Shown one piece after another: positions 1 through 7,563 of a stretch of 13,672 bases of DNA (the first letter of the stretch is position 1; each line of letters begins with the position of its first letter). The notes beneath the pieces were generated by a model that was not told where the DNA came from, did no database searches, and saw only the letters and a program-made list of their open reading frames with translations. This DNA is from SIG653 sp964509125. GTDB taxonomy: Bacteria; Bacillota; Clostridia; Oscillospirales; CAG-382. Location: NCBI GenBank assembly GCA_964509125.1, contig CAZDVZ010000041.1, positions 1-13,672 of the forward strand. The letters are read 5' to 3'. Position numbers and translations under genes: made by a program.

Positions 1-97
1 ATATTTTTCTTTTATTTTTTTTATAATAATCAAAATATACTTTTTTATGTTTAGCAACAATATGTATTGTTTCGTATATACGTATAAGTTTTTTCAT
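1..97 (-). CDS. Start of an unidentified gene, cut by the window edge
   Basis: An ATG at 97 opens a reading frame with no stop before the window edge, giving 32 codons that begin MKKLIRIYETIHIV and are very rich in Lys, Tyr and Ile. A GGAGAG ribosome binding site (105-110) lies 7 nt before the ATG, and an extended -10 box lies about 40 nt upstream, which is why I treat it as a real gene. It has the same orientation as the rhamnose operon but is separated from it by a strong hairpin. The visible part is too short to assign a family. It could still be a chance open frame in A/T-rich DNA. Confidence 0.5.
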   Translation of the reverse strand, partial: MKKLIRIYETIHIVAKHKKVYFDYYKKNKRKI

Positions 98-133
98 AGT
101 ATATCTCTCCAAGTATAAGTACATCTCAAGGAG

Positions 134-172
134 ATTATACCACGATATATATATATATATATAATGTGTTAA
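134..172 (-). promoter_or_regulatory. Extended -10 promoter with (AT)n tract upstream
   Basis: On the minus strand a TATAAT box (134-139) is preceded by TGG, an extended -10. A TTAACA hexamer (167-172) could be a -35, but the spacing is 27 bp because an alternating AT tract (145-163) lies between them. With the present spacing only the extended -10 would be expected to work. Confidence 0.5.
145..163. repeat. (AT)9 dinucleotide repeat
   Basis: A perfect alternating AT run of nine and a half units, placed between a -10 box and a possible -35 of the leftmost gene. Such tracts are prone to slippage. Confidence 0.85.
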
Positions 173-187
173 TTTTTTGTAAAAGCT

Positions 188-220
188 AACTGCCTTATGG
201 TTTTTACACCAAAGGCAGTT
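188..220 (-). terminator. Hairpin terminator after the rhamnose operon
   Basis: AACTGCCTT/AAGGCAGTT plus TGG/CCA pair with one bulged base around a loop of about 8 nt. Short T-rich stretches follow on both strands, so it may work in both directions; it is placed to end the rhaBAD transcript and to separate it from the leftmost gene. Confidence 0.6.
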
Positions 221-245
221 TTATGATTTGTTTCTTCTCTTTTTG

Positions 246-283
246 GTACTTTTTCTTTTCTTTTCAAAGAAGAGAAAAAGTAC
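246..283. repeat. Long A/T-rich inverted repeat behind rhaD
   Basis: Arms of 18 nt beginning GTACTTTTTCT and ending AGAAAAAGTAC pair with one G-T mismatch around a 2-nt loop. It lies 9 nt after the rhaD stop and may stabilise the 3' end of the rhamnose mRNA. No T run follows on the minus strand, so it is not a standard terminator. Confidence 0.6.
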
Positions 284-291
284 ATAAACAA

Positions 292-1107
292 TTAAACATT
301 AAGAAAATCTTCGCGGCACTTAACGCCGAATGACTCAGCAAGAAGCTTCATATCCTCGTCTTTTATAGTATTAACTCTCGGAAGATGAGCTGTGAGTATA
401 TATATCTGAGCGGCTTTTTCAACAGTTTCAATCAAACCAAAGGTTTCGTCCATAGTTCTTCCTGTGCCGTATATTCCGTGCATCCCCCAGATTACAAGAC
501 GAAATTCTTCCATCTTTTTCGCTGTGGCTTCACCTATGGTATTTGTTCCGCAGAGCATCCACGGCAAAACTCCAACGCCGTCAGGAAAAACTATAATACA
601 CTCTGTGCACATTTCCCACAGGGTGTGAGTGAATTTTTTCTCATCCAGCTCATGCACATAATTCATGGCAAGGGTATACGTGGGATGACAATGAAGCACT
701 ACCCTGTTTTCGGAATCCACTTTCAGTCTTGCGGCATGGCTCATCAAGTGAGCCGGAAATTCGGACGTAAACTTTCCGCCATCTTTAAATCCCCACAAAA
801 GCTCCACCGAAGCACCATCTTTTGCAACCCTTACAATGCCCAAATTTGTTTCGGGGTCTTCTTTTACGTTTTTGAAATACTTTCCCGTTCCTGTAACAAT
901 GAAAATTTTTCCAATTAATTCAGAAGCGTCAAACCCTGTTTCAATCACTCGGATAACATTTTCAAGATCAAGATATTCCCCCACCGATTCCTCATCGAGT
1001 ATCATACTTATGTTGCCGCCATTTCTTTCGTCCCACCCAAGACGGTACATATTAGCAGTAGTTTCTGTCATTTCTTTCACAAACGGCGCTTTTAATATAT
1101 CTTTCAT
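292..1107 (-). CDS. rhaD: Rhamnulose-1-phosphate aldolase
   Basis: Class II (zinc) aldolase that splits L-rhamnulose 1-phosphate into dihydroxyacetone phosphate and L-lactaldehyde, the last cytoplasmic step of L-rhamnose breakdown. The 271-residue product has the normal family length. The zinc ligands fit H139, H141 (motif LHCHPTY) and H210 (motif WGMHG), and the catalytic glutamate fits E116 in SEFPAH, within one or two positions of E117, H141, H143 and H212 of the E. coli enzyme. An aldolase N-terminal motif RNGGNIS is at 28-34. The ATG overlaps the rhaA stop as ATGA and has no good ribosome binding site of its own, so translation is probably coupled to rhaA. Last gene of the operon. Confidence 0.95.
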   Translation of the reverse strand: MKDILKAPFVKEMTETTANMYRLGWDERNGGNISMILDEESVGEYLDLENVIRVIETGFDASELIGKIFIVTGTGKYFKNVKEDPETNLGIVRVAKDGASVELLWGFKDGGKFTSEFPAHLMSHAARLKVDSENRVVLHCHPTYTLAMNYVHELDEKKFTHTLWEMCTECIIVFPDGVGVLPWMLCGTNTIGEATAKKMEEFRLVIWGMHGIYGTGRTMDETFGLIETVEKAAQIYILTAHLPRVNTIKDEDMKLLAESFGVKCREDFLNV

Positions 1108-2339
1108 TTTCTATTTACCAACACTTTCTTTTCATATTCTTTTACTTCTGTGAGATAGTCCACTTTTACGCCCTCTCTGCCGAGATATTCTATCCAAACG
1201 TCACCAAAGGGTGCAGTTTTCATTTCTTCGGAAATTACCATTATATCTGTAAATTTTCCATCTTTTTGAAGTTCTGCCAACAATTTTGAAGGTTGTAAAA
1301 GAGCAAAAAGTAATGCTTTTTCCACGCTCCTAACACCTGTTACCCATGCAGAAATTCGATTGATGGATGCATCAAAATAATCCGTAGCAATAAAAACTCT
1401 GTCTAAAGCATTGTTTCTTACTATTTCTTTTGCTATCTCTTTTGTTTCGTCATCGAACAGTACAACGTGATCAGAATCCCAGCGAACGGGACGTGTAATA
1501 TGGAGAGCGATTTTTTCATTAAACAAAAGAAGAGAGGAGATCTTATCGGATACTACTTCTGTTGGATGATAATGCCCATTATCCATGAGAGGGGTTATAC
1601 CTTTATAATTCGAATACGAGAGACAAAATTCTGACGAACCGACCGTGTACGACTCAACACCAATACCAAACACTTTAGATTCTAAAGTAACATAAACCTT
1701 TGTTTTGTCATACGGAGTTTCCAATATTTCATCTAAAGAAATTTTAAATCTTTCACGTGGAGACAACCTGTCCGCAGGTATATCTTTATAGCCATCGGGG
1801 ATCCATATATTCATAACGCACGGAACGCCGGTTTCATTTGCAAAACACTCCGATATCTTAAGGCAAGCTATGGCATGCTTAACCCAATATCTACGTACAT
1901 CTTCATCAGGTGAAGAAAGTGTAAGTCCGTCTTTCACCATAGGATGAGAGAAAAAAGTGGGATTAAAATCAAGTCCGATATCTCTTTTCTTTGCATATTC
2001 TATCCACTTTGAAAAATGTTTTGGCGTTATTGTACTCCTGTCCGCACCGTCATCTATTATGGCATAAGAAGCATGAAGATTTAGCTTTTTCTTTCCCGGT
2101 GTAAGAGAAATCACTTTGTCAAAATCAGCCATCAATTCTTCGGGAGTTGTTGCTTTTCCCGGATAATTTCCTGTTGTTTGAATTCCGCCGGAAAGGGCTT
2201 CCTTAGAGTCGAATCCAACAACATCGTCCCCCTGCCAGCAATGAATGGATACTACAACATTCTTTAAAGTATTAAGCGCTTTTTCTGTATCAACACCGAA
2301 ACTTTCATATGTTTTTTTGGCGTCTTCGTATCTTCCCAT
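1104..2339 (-). CDS. rhaA: L-rhamnose isomerase
   Basis: Converts L-rhamnose to L-rhamnulose in the cytoplasm, first step of the pathway. At 411 residues it is close to the 419 of E. coli RhaA. With a constant offset of 14, all known metal ligands of the E. coli enzyme are present: E220, D253, H256, H280, D288, D290 and D320, within the motifs LESKVFGIG, DNGHYHPTE, RPVRWDSDHV and DYFDAS. The ATG overlaps the rhaB stop (TAATG), with an AGGGAG binding site inside the end of rhaB, and the gene ends overlapping rhaD by 4 nt. The order kinase-isomerase-aldolase in one transcript supports coordinated production. Confidence 0.96.
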   Translation of the reverse strand: MGRYEDAKKTYESFGVDTEKALNTLKNVVVSIHCWQGDDVVGFDSKEALSGGIQTTGNYPGKATTPEELMADFDKVISLTPGKKKLNLHASYAIIDDGADRSTITPKHFSKWIEYAKKRDIGLDFNPTFFSHPMVKDGLTLSSPDEDVRRYWVKHAIACLKISECFANETGVPCVMNIWIPDGYKDIPADRLSPRERFKISLDEILETPYDKTKVYVTLESKVFGIGVESYTVGSSEFCLSYSNYKGITPLMDNGHYHPTEVVSDKISSLLLFNEKIALHITRPVRWDSDHVVLFDDETKEIAKEIVRNNALDRVFIATDYFDASINRISAWVTGVRSVEKALLFALLQPSKLLAELQKDGKFTDIMVISEEMKTAPFGDVWIEYLGREGVKVDYLTEVKEYEKKVLVNRK

Positions 2340-3712
2340 TAAAATATCTCCCTTATATCAAACGATTTTTTTATATATTCTCTTGCGTCATCCAATGTAA
2401 GATTTTTATCAAGATACATAAACTGTATTATTAAATTTCCAATCGCTGTAGCCTCTGTTGGCCCTGAAACAACTTTTTTACCCGTTTTTTCCTTTGTAAG
2501 ACGATTTAAAAAAGCATCGCGGCTACCGCCTCCTACAATATTGATACAATCAACAGATTTTCCGGTTATGCTTTCAATTTCTTTAACAGTATCGGAATAA
2601 GAATATGCAAGAGATAAATAAATGGATTTTAAAACATCTTCAAGGGGAAGATCATCTTTTCCCAAAGCTTTTCTTATCTCAAAAAGCATATTTTCCGGCG
2701 AAACAAAAGAAGGATCATTTGGATCTATACGCCCTTCATACGTACTTTCCATCGCCTTTTTCATCATTTGATCAAAAGAATACTTTTTATCAACAGATTT
2801 CCTTATGGACTGAAGAAGCCACATCCCCATTATATTTTTCAAAAAACGATATCTATACTCAACGCCGCCTTCGTTGGTAAAATTCGCCTCATACGCATCT
2901 TTTGAAACGATTGGAAAAGTGAGCTCTGTGCCCATCAAGCTCCATGTACCGGAAGAAATATAAACGCTGTTTTCCGAAATCGGACAAGCGGCAACCGCGC
3001 TGGCGGTGTCGTGGGAAGGACAGAAAATCACATCGCAATCAAATCCTACCTCGGACTTTACATCATCGGTAAAATGTCCTATGAATGTTCCGGGCAAGTA
3101 AAGTTCTCCGAAAATCGATTTATCTATGCCCAATATGTCCAAAATTTCATTGTCCCACGTTTTTGTTTTTACGTTAACCAAATTTGTTGTAGTTGCGTTG
3201 GTATACTCATTTTTCATCACGCCTGTAAGCTTGAATGAAAAATATTCCCCCATCATCAAAAACCTATGCGCATTATCTAATTTTCCGCTTTTTTTATCAC
3301 GATAAAGTTGATAAATAGAATTAAAGCTTTGATATTGTATACCTGTTTTTTCATAAAGCAACTCATGTGATATCAGCTTCTTAACTTCTCGCTCTGCTTC
3401 TTTGGACTTTAAATCACGATATGAAATGACGGGCGACAGTACATCACCGCTTTCATTTAACAGTACATAGTCAACGCCCCAAGTGTCTATAGCAAGGGTT
3501 TGCGGTATCATATTAGCTTTTTTACATTCTTTGATTCCGTTTATTATCTCTTTTTCAAGATAACCCACATCCCAGACAACATCACCTTCTAAGTTAAAAA
3601 CATTATTTTCAAAGCGATAAATTTCTTTCAAAATAATTTTTTCGCCATCAAACATACCCAAAATATGTCTTCCGCCTGATGCGCCGATATCAACAGCCAA
3701 AGAACAAAACAT
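2339..3712 (-). CDS. rhaB: Rhamnulokinase (FGGY family)
   Basis: ATP-dependent kinase that phosphorylates L-rhamnulose to L-rhamnulose 1-phosphate. The 457-residue product starts with the FGGY phosphate-binding motif (AVDIGASGGRH), has YISSGTWSLMG in the middle and the C-terminal adenosine-binding stretch NIVGGGSRDAFLNRL followed by GPTEATAIGN. I chose the ATG at 3712 rather than an in-frame ATG at 3775: a clear AGAGGTGA ribosome binding site lies just upstream, the family motif begins 4 residues in, and the -35/-10 boxes lie inside the longer reading. First gene of rhaBAD. No rhamnose transporter or regulator is in the window. Confidence 0.95.
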   Translation of the reverse strand: MFCSLAVDIGASGGRHILGMFDGEKIILKEIYRFENNVFNLEGDVVWDVGYLEKEIINGIKECKKANMIPQTLAIDTWGVDYVLLNESGDVLSPVISYRDLKSKEAEREVKKLISHELLYEKTGIQYQSFNSIYQLYRDKKSGKLDNAHRFLMMGEYFSFKLTGVMKNEYTNATTTNLVNVKTKTWDNEILDILGIDKSIFGELYLPGTFIGHFTDDVKSEVGFDCDVIFCPSHDTASAVAACPISENSVYISSGTWSLMGTELTFPIVSKDAYEANFTNEGGVEYRYRFLKNIMGMWLLQSIRKSVDKKYSFDQMMKKAMESTYEGRIDPNDPSFVSPENMLFEIRKALGKDDLPLEDVLKSIYLSLAYSYSDTVKEIESITGKSVDCINIVGGGSRDAFLNRLTKEKTGKKVVSGPTEATAIGNLIIQFMYLDKNLTLDDAREYIKKSFDIREIF

Positions 3713-3742
3713 ACCGTCACCTCTTAAACTTAATGTAAATTT

Positions 3743-3771
3743 ATTATACCAAAATAACACTTTAATGTCAA
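3743..3771 (-). promoter_or_regulatory. rhaBAD promoter, perfect consensus
   Basis: TTGACA (3766-3771), 17-bp spacer, TATAAT (3743-3748), with TGG before the -10, giving a predicted start near 3736 and a leader of about 24 nt. A promoter this strong on an inducible sugar operon suggests control by a repressor. Confidence 0.85.
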
Positions 3772-3783
3772 TCATTTTGTGTT
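3756..3783. promoter_or_regulatory. Imperfect inverted repeat over the rha -35 box
   Basis: AACAC-3-AATG-5-CATT-2-GTGTT spans the -35 hexamer of the rhaBAD promoter. It is a plausible operator, but the arms are slightly offset and A/T-rich chance pairing is possible. It does not match any operator I know. Confidence 0.35.
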
Positions 3784-3817
3784 TTTTATACTTTTTTGTA
3801 AACTCATTTTTTTGCTA

Positions 3818-3846
3818 TTGATTTTAATAAATTTTCGTGTTATTAT
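3818..3846 (+). promoter_or_regulatory. Promoter of the glycine riboswitch-symporter transcript
   Basis: TTGATT (3818-3823), 17-bp spacer, TATTAT (3841-3846) with TGT just before the -10. Predicted start near 3853, shortly before the riboswitch. Confidence 0.7.
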
Positions 3847-3859
3847 CTTAAAAAATATG

Positions 3860-3968
3860 TGTGTCTTGTTGGATCAAAACTGCAAGATTTTAAACTTTGG
3901 AGAACCTCATTTAATTGAGTGCCGAAGGTGCAAGCGAAAGCGAAACTCTCAGGCAAAAGGACAAAGGT
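3860..3968 (+). ncRNA. Glycine riboswitch, single aptamer
   Basis: The conserved glycine-aptamer core is present: GCCGAAGGTGCAAGC (3921-3935) and AAACTCTCAGGCAAAAGGAC (3943-3962). P1 pairs CTTTG (3895-3899) with CAAAG (3962-3966), an inner stem pairs GAGA (3900-3903) with TCTC (3947-3950), and a CTCA/TGAG hairpin lies at 3906-3919. There is only one full aptamer; a small hairpin upstream, TCTTG/CAAGA (3864-3887), may be the 'ghost' partner seen in singlet glycine riboswitches. It controls the following symporter gene. Whether glycine turns expression on or off cannot be decided from sequence alone. Confidence 0.92.
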
Positions 3969-3998
3969 AACTGTTTTGTTATATTTTTGTTTTTTATG

Positions 3999-4040
3999 CA
4001 GAATGCTTTCAGGCGTTCTGTTTTTATTTTATTTTTTTAG
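3999..4040 (+). terminator. Riboswitch expression-platform terminator
   Basis: CAGAATGC/GCGTTCTG stem (3999-4020, one T-G pair) with a TTTCAG loop, followed by a long T-rich run. It ends 16 nt before the symporter start codon. A competing hairpin, ACAAAG (3961-3966) with TTTTGT (3974-3979), would break aptamer P1 and may be part of the switch. Confidence 0.8.
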
Positions 4041-4056
4041 ATAAGGAAGTGTTTTT

Positions 4057-5631
4057 TTGAAAAAGATTATTGAGATTAATACTATTATAAACAACATCGT
4101 TTGGACCGATGTAGGTTTATATCTTTTGTTAGCGGTCGGACTTATTATGACTTGCTTGACCGGAGTTTTTCAAGTTACCAAAATTGGTCATTGGTGGAAA
4201 AATACCGTTGGGAGCTTATTTAAGAAAAACGGAACTGCGAACAAAAAAACAGACAATAAGTCCATTTCTCAATTTCAAGCTCTCTGTACAGCCTTGGCAG
4301 CAACCGTAGGAACAGGCAATATTGCAGGTGTTTCTGCCGCTATTTGCACAGGAGGTCCCGGAGCTGTCTTTTGGATGTGGGTAGCTTCTTTTTTAGGAAT
4401 GATGACAAATTTTTCCGAAAATGTTTTGGGTATATTTTTCAGAAGAAAAAGTAAAAACGGCGAATGGTCCGGCGGACCTATGTATTACCTAAAAGACGGA
4501 GTTGGAAATCTTAGAGGTTTAAAAACAATATCTAAAGTTTTAGCTTGCCTTTTTGCTTTATTTGCTATTTTAGCTTCCTTCGGAATAGGAAACATGGGAC
4601 AAATAAACAAGATAGTTTTAAATATTAACTCTGCTTTTATTGGTGACGAGGTAACAGGTAGTTTTTCCACCACAAATTTGATTATAGGTATTCTGCTTAT
4701 GGTTTTGGGCGGCCTTATTATTTTAGGAGGTCTTCAACGAATCGCAAGGTTTGCAGAATTTGTTGTTCCTTTTATGGCATTAGCTTACATAGCTTTTGGG
4801 CTTATCGTTATAGGCTTTAACTATGATCTTATAATACCGGCATTTAAATCGATTTTTAGGTTTTCTATGGGAGCAGAAGCTTTAGCAGGAGGTATTACAG
4901 GTAGCGTTGTGAAGCTCGCAATTGTTGAAGGTTGTAAACGAGGGGTTTTCTCCAACGAAGCGGGACTCGGATCATCCGTTATGGTACATTCTTCTTCTAA
5001 TGCGAAAGAGCCTGTTAAGCAGGGAATGTGGGGAATATTTGAGGTGTTTTTTGACACCATTATTATTTGTACCCTCACCGCACTTATTGCATTAACATCA
5101 GGATTTATTAACTTAGAGACAGGCGTATGCGTGGAAACGGTTGATGACGCCACGCTTATAAATAAAGCTTTTGGCAACGTATTTGGTTCGTTTGGCGAAG
5201 GTTTTATTGCGATTGCAATGTTATTTTTTGCATTTACGACGGTTGTCGGATGGTCGCAATATGGCTCAAAAGCAGTTGAATATTTGTTTGGTTTAAAAGC
5301 ATCAAAATTCTATAAAGTATTTTTCGTATTAATGATAGTTTCCGGATCCGTAATGTCATCATCAATCGCTTGGGATATTTCAGACACATTTAACGGTCTT
5401 ATGATGATACCAAACCTTATTGCTTTGATTATTCTCTCGCCTCTTGTGTATAAAATTACAAAGAACTACATAGACAGAAAGATTAAAGGAAAAAATGTCA
5501 AACCAATGTATTCTTATAGTTCCGAAATTCAAAAATTAGCTGAAGAAAGTCCATCTGACGATGTAATTGTTTTGGAATCGGAAAATGACCGACAGGAAAA
5601 TAAGGTTAAAGCAGATAACGTGGCAAAATAA
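4057..5631 (+). CDS. Sodium:alanine/glycine symporter (AGCS family)
   Basis: Integral membrane carrier that takes up alanine or glycine with sodium. The 524-residue product shows the AGCS signatures: AATVGTGNIAGVSAA near residues 81-95, GGPGAVFWMW near 99-108, GGPMYYL near 139-145, and CKRGVFSNEAGLGSS at about 293-307. About ten to eleven hydrophobic segments are visible, followed by a charged C-terminal tail. It uses a TTG start codon at 4057, with AAGGAAG (4043-4049) 7 nt upstream. The glycine riboswitch directly in front makes glycine the likely physiological substrate. Names in related species include AlsT, YaaJ and DagA; I leave the symbol blank because substrate preference is not shown. 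Confidence 0.93.
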   Translation: MKKIIEINTIINNIVWTDVGLYLLLAVGLIMTCLTGVFQVTKIGHWWKNTVGSLFKKNGTANKKTDNKSISQFQALCTALAATVGTGNIAGVSAAICTGGPGAVFWMWVASFLGMMTNFSENVLGIFFRRKSKNGEWSGGPMYYLKDGVGNLRGLKTISKVLACLFALFAILASFGIGNMGQINKIVLNINSAFIGDEVTGSFSTTNLIIGILLMVLGGLIILGGLQRIARFAEFVVPFMALAYIAFGLIVIGFNYDLIIPAFKSIFRFSMGAEALAGGITGSVVKLAIVEGCKRGVFSNEAGLGSSVMVHSSSNAKEPVKQGMWGIFEVFFDTIIICTLTALIALTSGFINLETGVCVETVDDATLINKAFGNVFGSFGEGFIAIAMLFFAFTTVVGWSQYGSKAVEYLFGLKASKFYKVFFVLMIVSGSVMSSSIAWDISDTFNGLMMIPNLIALIILSPLVYKITKNYIDRKIKGKNVKPMYSYSSEIQKLAEESPSDDVIVLESENDRQENKVKADNVAK

Positions 5632-5677
5632 GAAAAATAAGTCCCGGATAATAGATTTATACAATTTTGAGATACAA

Positions 5678-5704
5678 ACTTTTTTACAGAAAAAGTGTTT
5701 TTTT
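5678..5704 (+). terminator. Weak A/T-rich terminator after the symporter
   Basis: ACTTTTT/AAAAAGT stem with a 5-nt loop followed by seven Ts. The stem is weak, so some readthrough is likely. Confidence 0.5.
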
Positions 5705-5716
5705 CACACAAAAACA

Positions 5717-5744
5717 TTGAATTTAAAAAGTAATGTGTTATAAT
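5717..5744 (+). promoter_or_regulatory. Promoter of the CLC transporter gene
   Basis: TTGAAT (5717-5722), 16-bp spacer, TATAAT (5739-5744), with TGT forming an extended -10. Predicted start near 5751, leaving a leader of about 25 nt. Confidence 0.75.
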
Positions 5745-5775
5745 TAGCGTATATTTCAAAGCATTTGGAGTTATT

Positions 5776-7374
5776 ATGAAGCTGAAACGCGGAAATTACT
5801 TTTTACATTTAATTGGTCCTGCAGTAATTTTTGGAGCAATAACAGGTATATTTACAGCCATAATTATTGTTTTATATAAATTTTGTTCAAGCAAAATAAT
5901 CGCCATTTCAGAACATGGATATCATTATGTCAGAGAAAATTTGCAATTTGCTCCGATTATTTTACCGATAATCATTACCTTTGCGTTCATTTTTTCTTAT
6001 ACATATAAAAAACACCCTAATTTAAGTGGTGGAGGAATTCCAACTTCAATTGGAATTTTAAGAGGACTTATACCGTTTAAATGGTTGATAAATCTTGTAG
6101 GCGTATTTTTGTTTTCCATTGCTTCATTTTTTTTGGGAGTTCCTTTAGGAACGGAAGGGCCTTCGGTTCAGATGGGGACTGCTATAGGAATGGGTGTCGT
6201 TCGACTTTTTCCGAAAAAAAACAAAGCATGGGAAAGATATTCAATGACAGGTGGTGCTTGTGCGGGCTTTTCTGTCGCAACAGGCGCTCCCGTTTCAGGA
6301 ATACTGTTTTCCATAGAAGAAGCACATCAACGGGTTTCTCCAATGATAATCATTGTGTCGGCAACAGCAGTTATGTTTTCCCACTTAACAGCGGCGATTT
6401 TTGCTCCTTTATTTGGTGTTAGTACAACTCTTTTTTCAAAATTTGAAATTTTGACTTTATCTTTAAAAGATATTTGGCTTCCTATTGTAATAGGTATTGC
6501 GATGGGTATTTTTGCAGTGTTGTTTTTGAAATATTACCGTATTATCAACACATTTTTTAATCAAAAACTTAAAAATGTAAGTGCTACTCTTAAAATTTTT
6601 CTCATCTTTTTAGCAAGTGCCGCTTTAGGTATATATTCTTTTTCTTTTGTATCCACAGGGCACGAACTTATGCTTTCTCTTTTCGAAAATAACCTGCCAT
6701 TACTTACTTTGACTTTGATTTTAATTATCAGATCAACGCTGACTTTGGGAGCAAATACAAATAAAATCACAGGAGGAGTTTTTATACCGCTCCTTGCTAT
6801 TGGTACCGTTCTATCTTCAATTTTAGCTCAAATATTTGAAAAAGCCTTCTCATTAAATCATGATTATTATTCTGTGATTCTTGTTTTAGGTATAACAGCC
6901 TGCATTTCGGGCATGATGAAAATGCCAATAACCGCTATCGCCTTTTCCATAGAAGCGCTTTGCTGTCATGAAAATATTTTTTACATCATTGTCGTGTCTA
7001 CCACAGCTTTTATTGTTACGGAAATTTTTGATGCAAAATCAATTAATGACGTTGTTCTTGATAAGAAAATTAAAGAGATATCAAAAGGAAACACCATTAA
7101 AGTAATTGATACTTATATTATTGTTCAGCCTGATTCTTTTGCTATCGGAAAACAAATAAGAGACATATTTTGGCCTGCAAACCTTTTTGTGCTATCCATC
7201 AAGCGAAGTAAAGCAAATAGCGCAATTGTGGATGAACACGGTGGAAAACATATAAAACCCTATGATATACTTCATGTAAGATACTCAACGTACAACGAAA
7301 GCCTCACAAGAGAAGAACTTGTTGCCATTGTCGGAGAGCAAGAATATAACGAAGCGGAGGCTAAGATCATATAA
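5776..7374 (+). CDS. CLC-family chloride/proton antiporter with TrkA-C-like tail
   Basis: Polytopic membrane protein of the CLC superfamily, probably exchanging chloride (or a similar anion) for protons. Residues 1 to about 435 hold the CLC core: SGGGIP (84-89), GTEGP (125-129) with the gating glutamate at E127, IEE (180-182) whose last glutamate fits the internal proton glutamate of ClC-ec1 (E203), and GGVFIP near 336. The proton glutamate favours an antiporter over a channel. Residues from about 450 resemble a TrkA-C (RCK_C) regulatory domain. The serine of the usual GSGIP motif is replaced by glycine, which bears on anion selectivity. The start at ATG 5776 has a TTGGAG site 5 nt upstream and its own promoter. 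Confidence 0.92.
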   Translation: MKLKRGNYFLHLIGPAVIFGAITGIFTAIIIVLYKFCSSKIIAISEHGYHYVRENLQFAPIILPIIITFAFIFSYTYKKHPNLSGGGIPTSIGILRGLIPFKWLINLVGVFLFSIASFFLGVPLGTEGPSVQMGTAIGMGVVRLFPKKNKAWERYSMTGGACAGFSVATGAPVSGILFSIEEAHQRVSPMIIIVSATAVMFSHLTAAIFAPLFGVSTTLFSKFEILTLSLKDIWLPIVIGIAMGIFAVLFLKYYRIINTFFNQKLKNVSATLKIFLIFLASAALGIYSFSFVSTGHELMLSLFENNLPLLTLTLILIIRSTLTLGANTNKITGGVFIPLLAIGTVLSSILAQIFEKAFSLNHDYYSVILVLGITACISGMMKMPITAIAFSIEALCCHENIFYIIVVSTTAFIVTEIFDAKSINDVVLDKKIKEISKGNTIKVIDTYIIVQPDSFAIGKQIRDIFWPANLFVLSIKRSKANSAIVDEHGGKHIKPYDILHVRYSTYNESLTREELVAIVGEQEYNEAEAKII

Positions 7375-7384
7375 TAAACACCGG

Positions 7385-7563
7385 TTATATAATAAAGGTG
7401 ATGTTGCATTAAGCAACGGGAAAAATGGTCATAGCCACCGGCTAAGCCGATGGCTTGCTTAGCCATATAAGGGCGTATTACCGACTGGGTTGAAAGCCCA
7501 CCGAATGTTCCGCCAACCGCAAGCGGTCTCAAGTTACCGCTAAAGCGGTTGGTTTATTTTTTT
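7385..7563 (+). ncRNA. HEARO / IscB omega-RNA-like structured RNA
   Basis: Immediately behind the CLC stop lies a GC-rich, highly structured segment. Visible hairpins are GTTGC/GCAAC (7403-7417), a perfect GGCTAAGC/GCTTAGCC stem (7440-7464), TGGGT/GCCCA (7486-7500), and a terminal CCAACCGC/GCGGTTGG stem (7513-7552) followed by a T-rich run. The stretch ATAAGGGCG..CGACTGGGTTGAAAGCCCACCGAAT resembles, from memory, the HEARO RNA family, which is the guide scaffold (omega-RNA) of IscB nucleases in IS200/IS605-type elements. No iscB or tnpB reading frame follows, so it would be an orphan copy. The family call is by recollection of consensus, not by covariance search; the existence of a structured RNA with a terminator is much safer. 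Confidence 0.62.
7513..7563 (+). terminator. Strong intrinsic terminator
   Basis: Eight-bp CCAACCGC/GCGGTTGG stem enclosing a nested ACCGC..CGGT hairpin, then TTTATTTTTTT. It ends the structured RNA and would also end any readthrough from the CLC gene. Confidence 0.8.

Noticed and set aside
3779..3970. 63-codon plus-strand open frame over the riboswitch
   Set aside because: It lies across the glycine aptamer and has no ribosome binding site; the conserved RNA explains the sequence.
7272..7532. Minus-strand 86-codon open frame overlapping the CLC end and the structured RNA, beginning MRPLAVGGTFGG
   Set aside because: It runs antisense through the CLC gene and the hairpins of the structured RNA, with no ribosome binding site; it is best explained as the reverse of the RNA gene.
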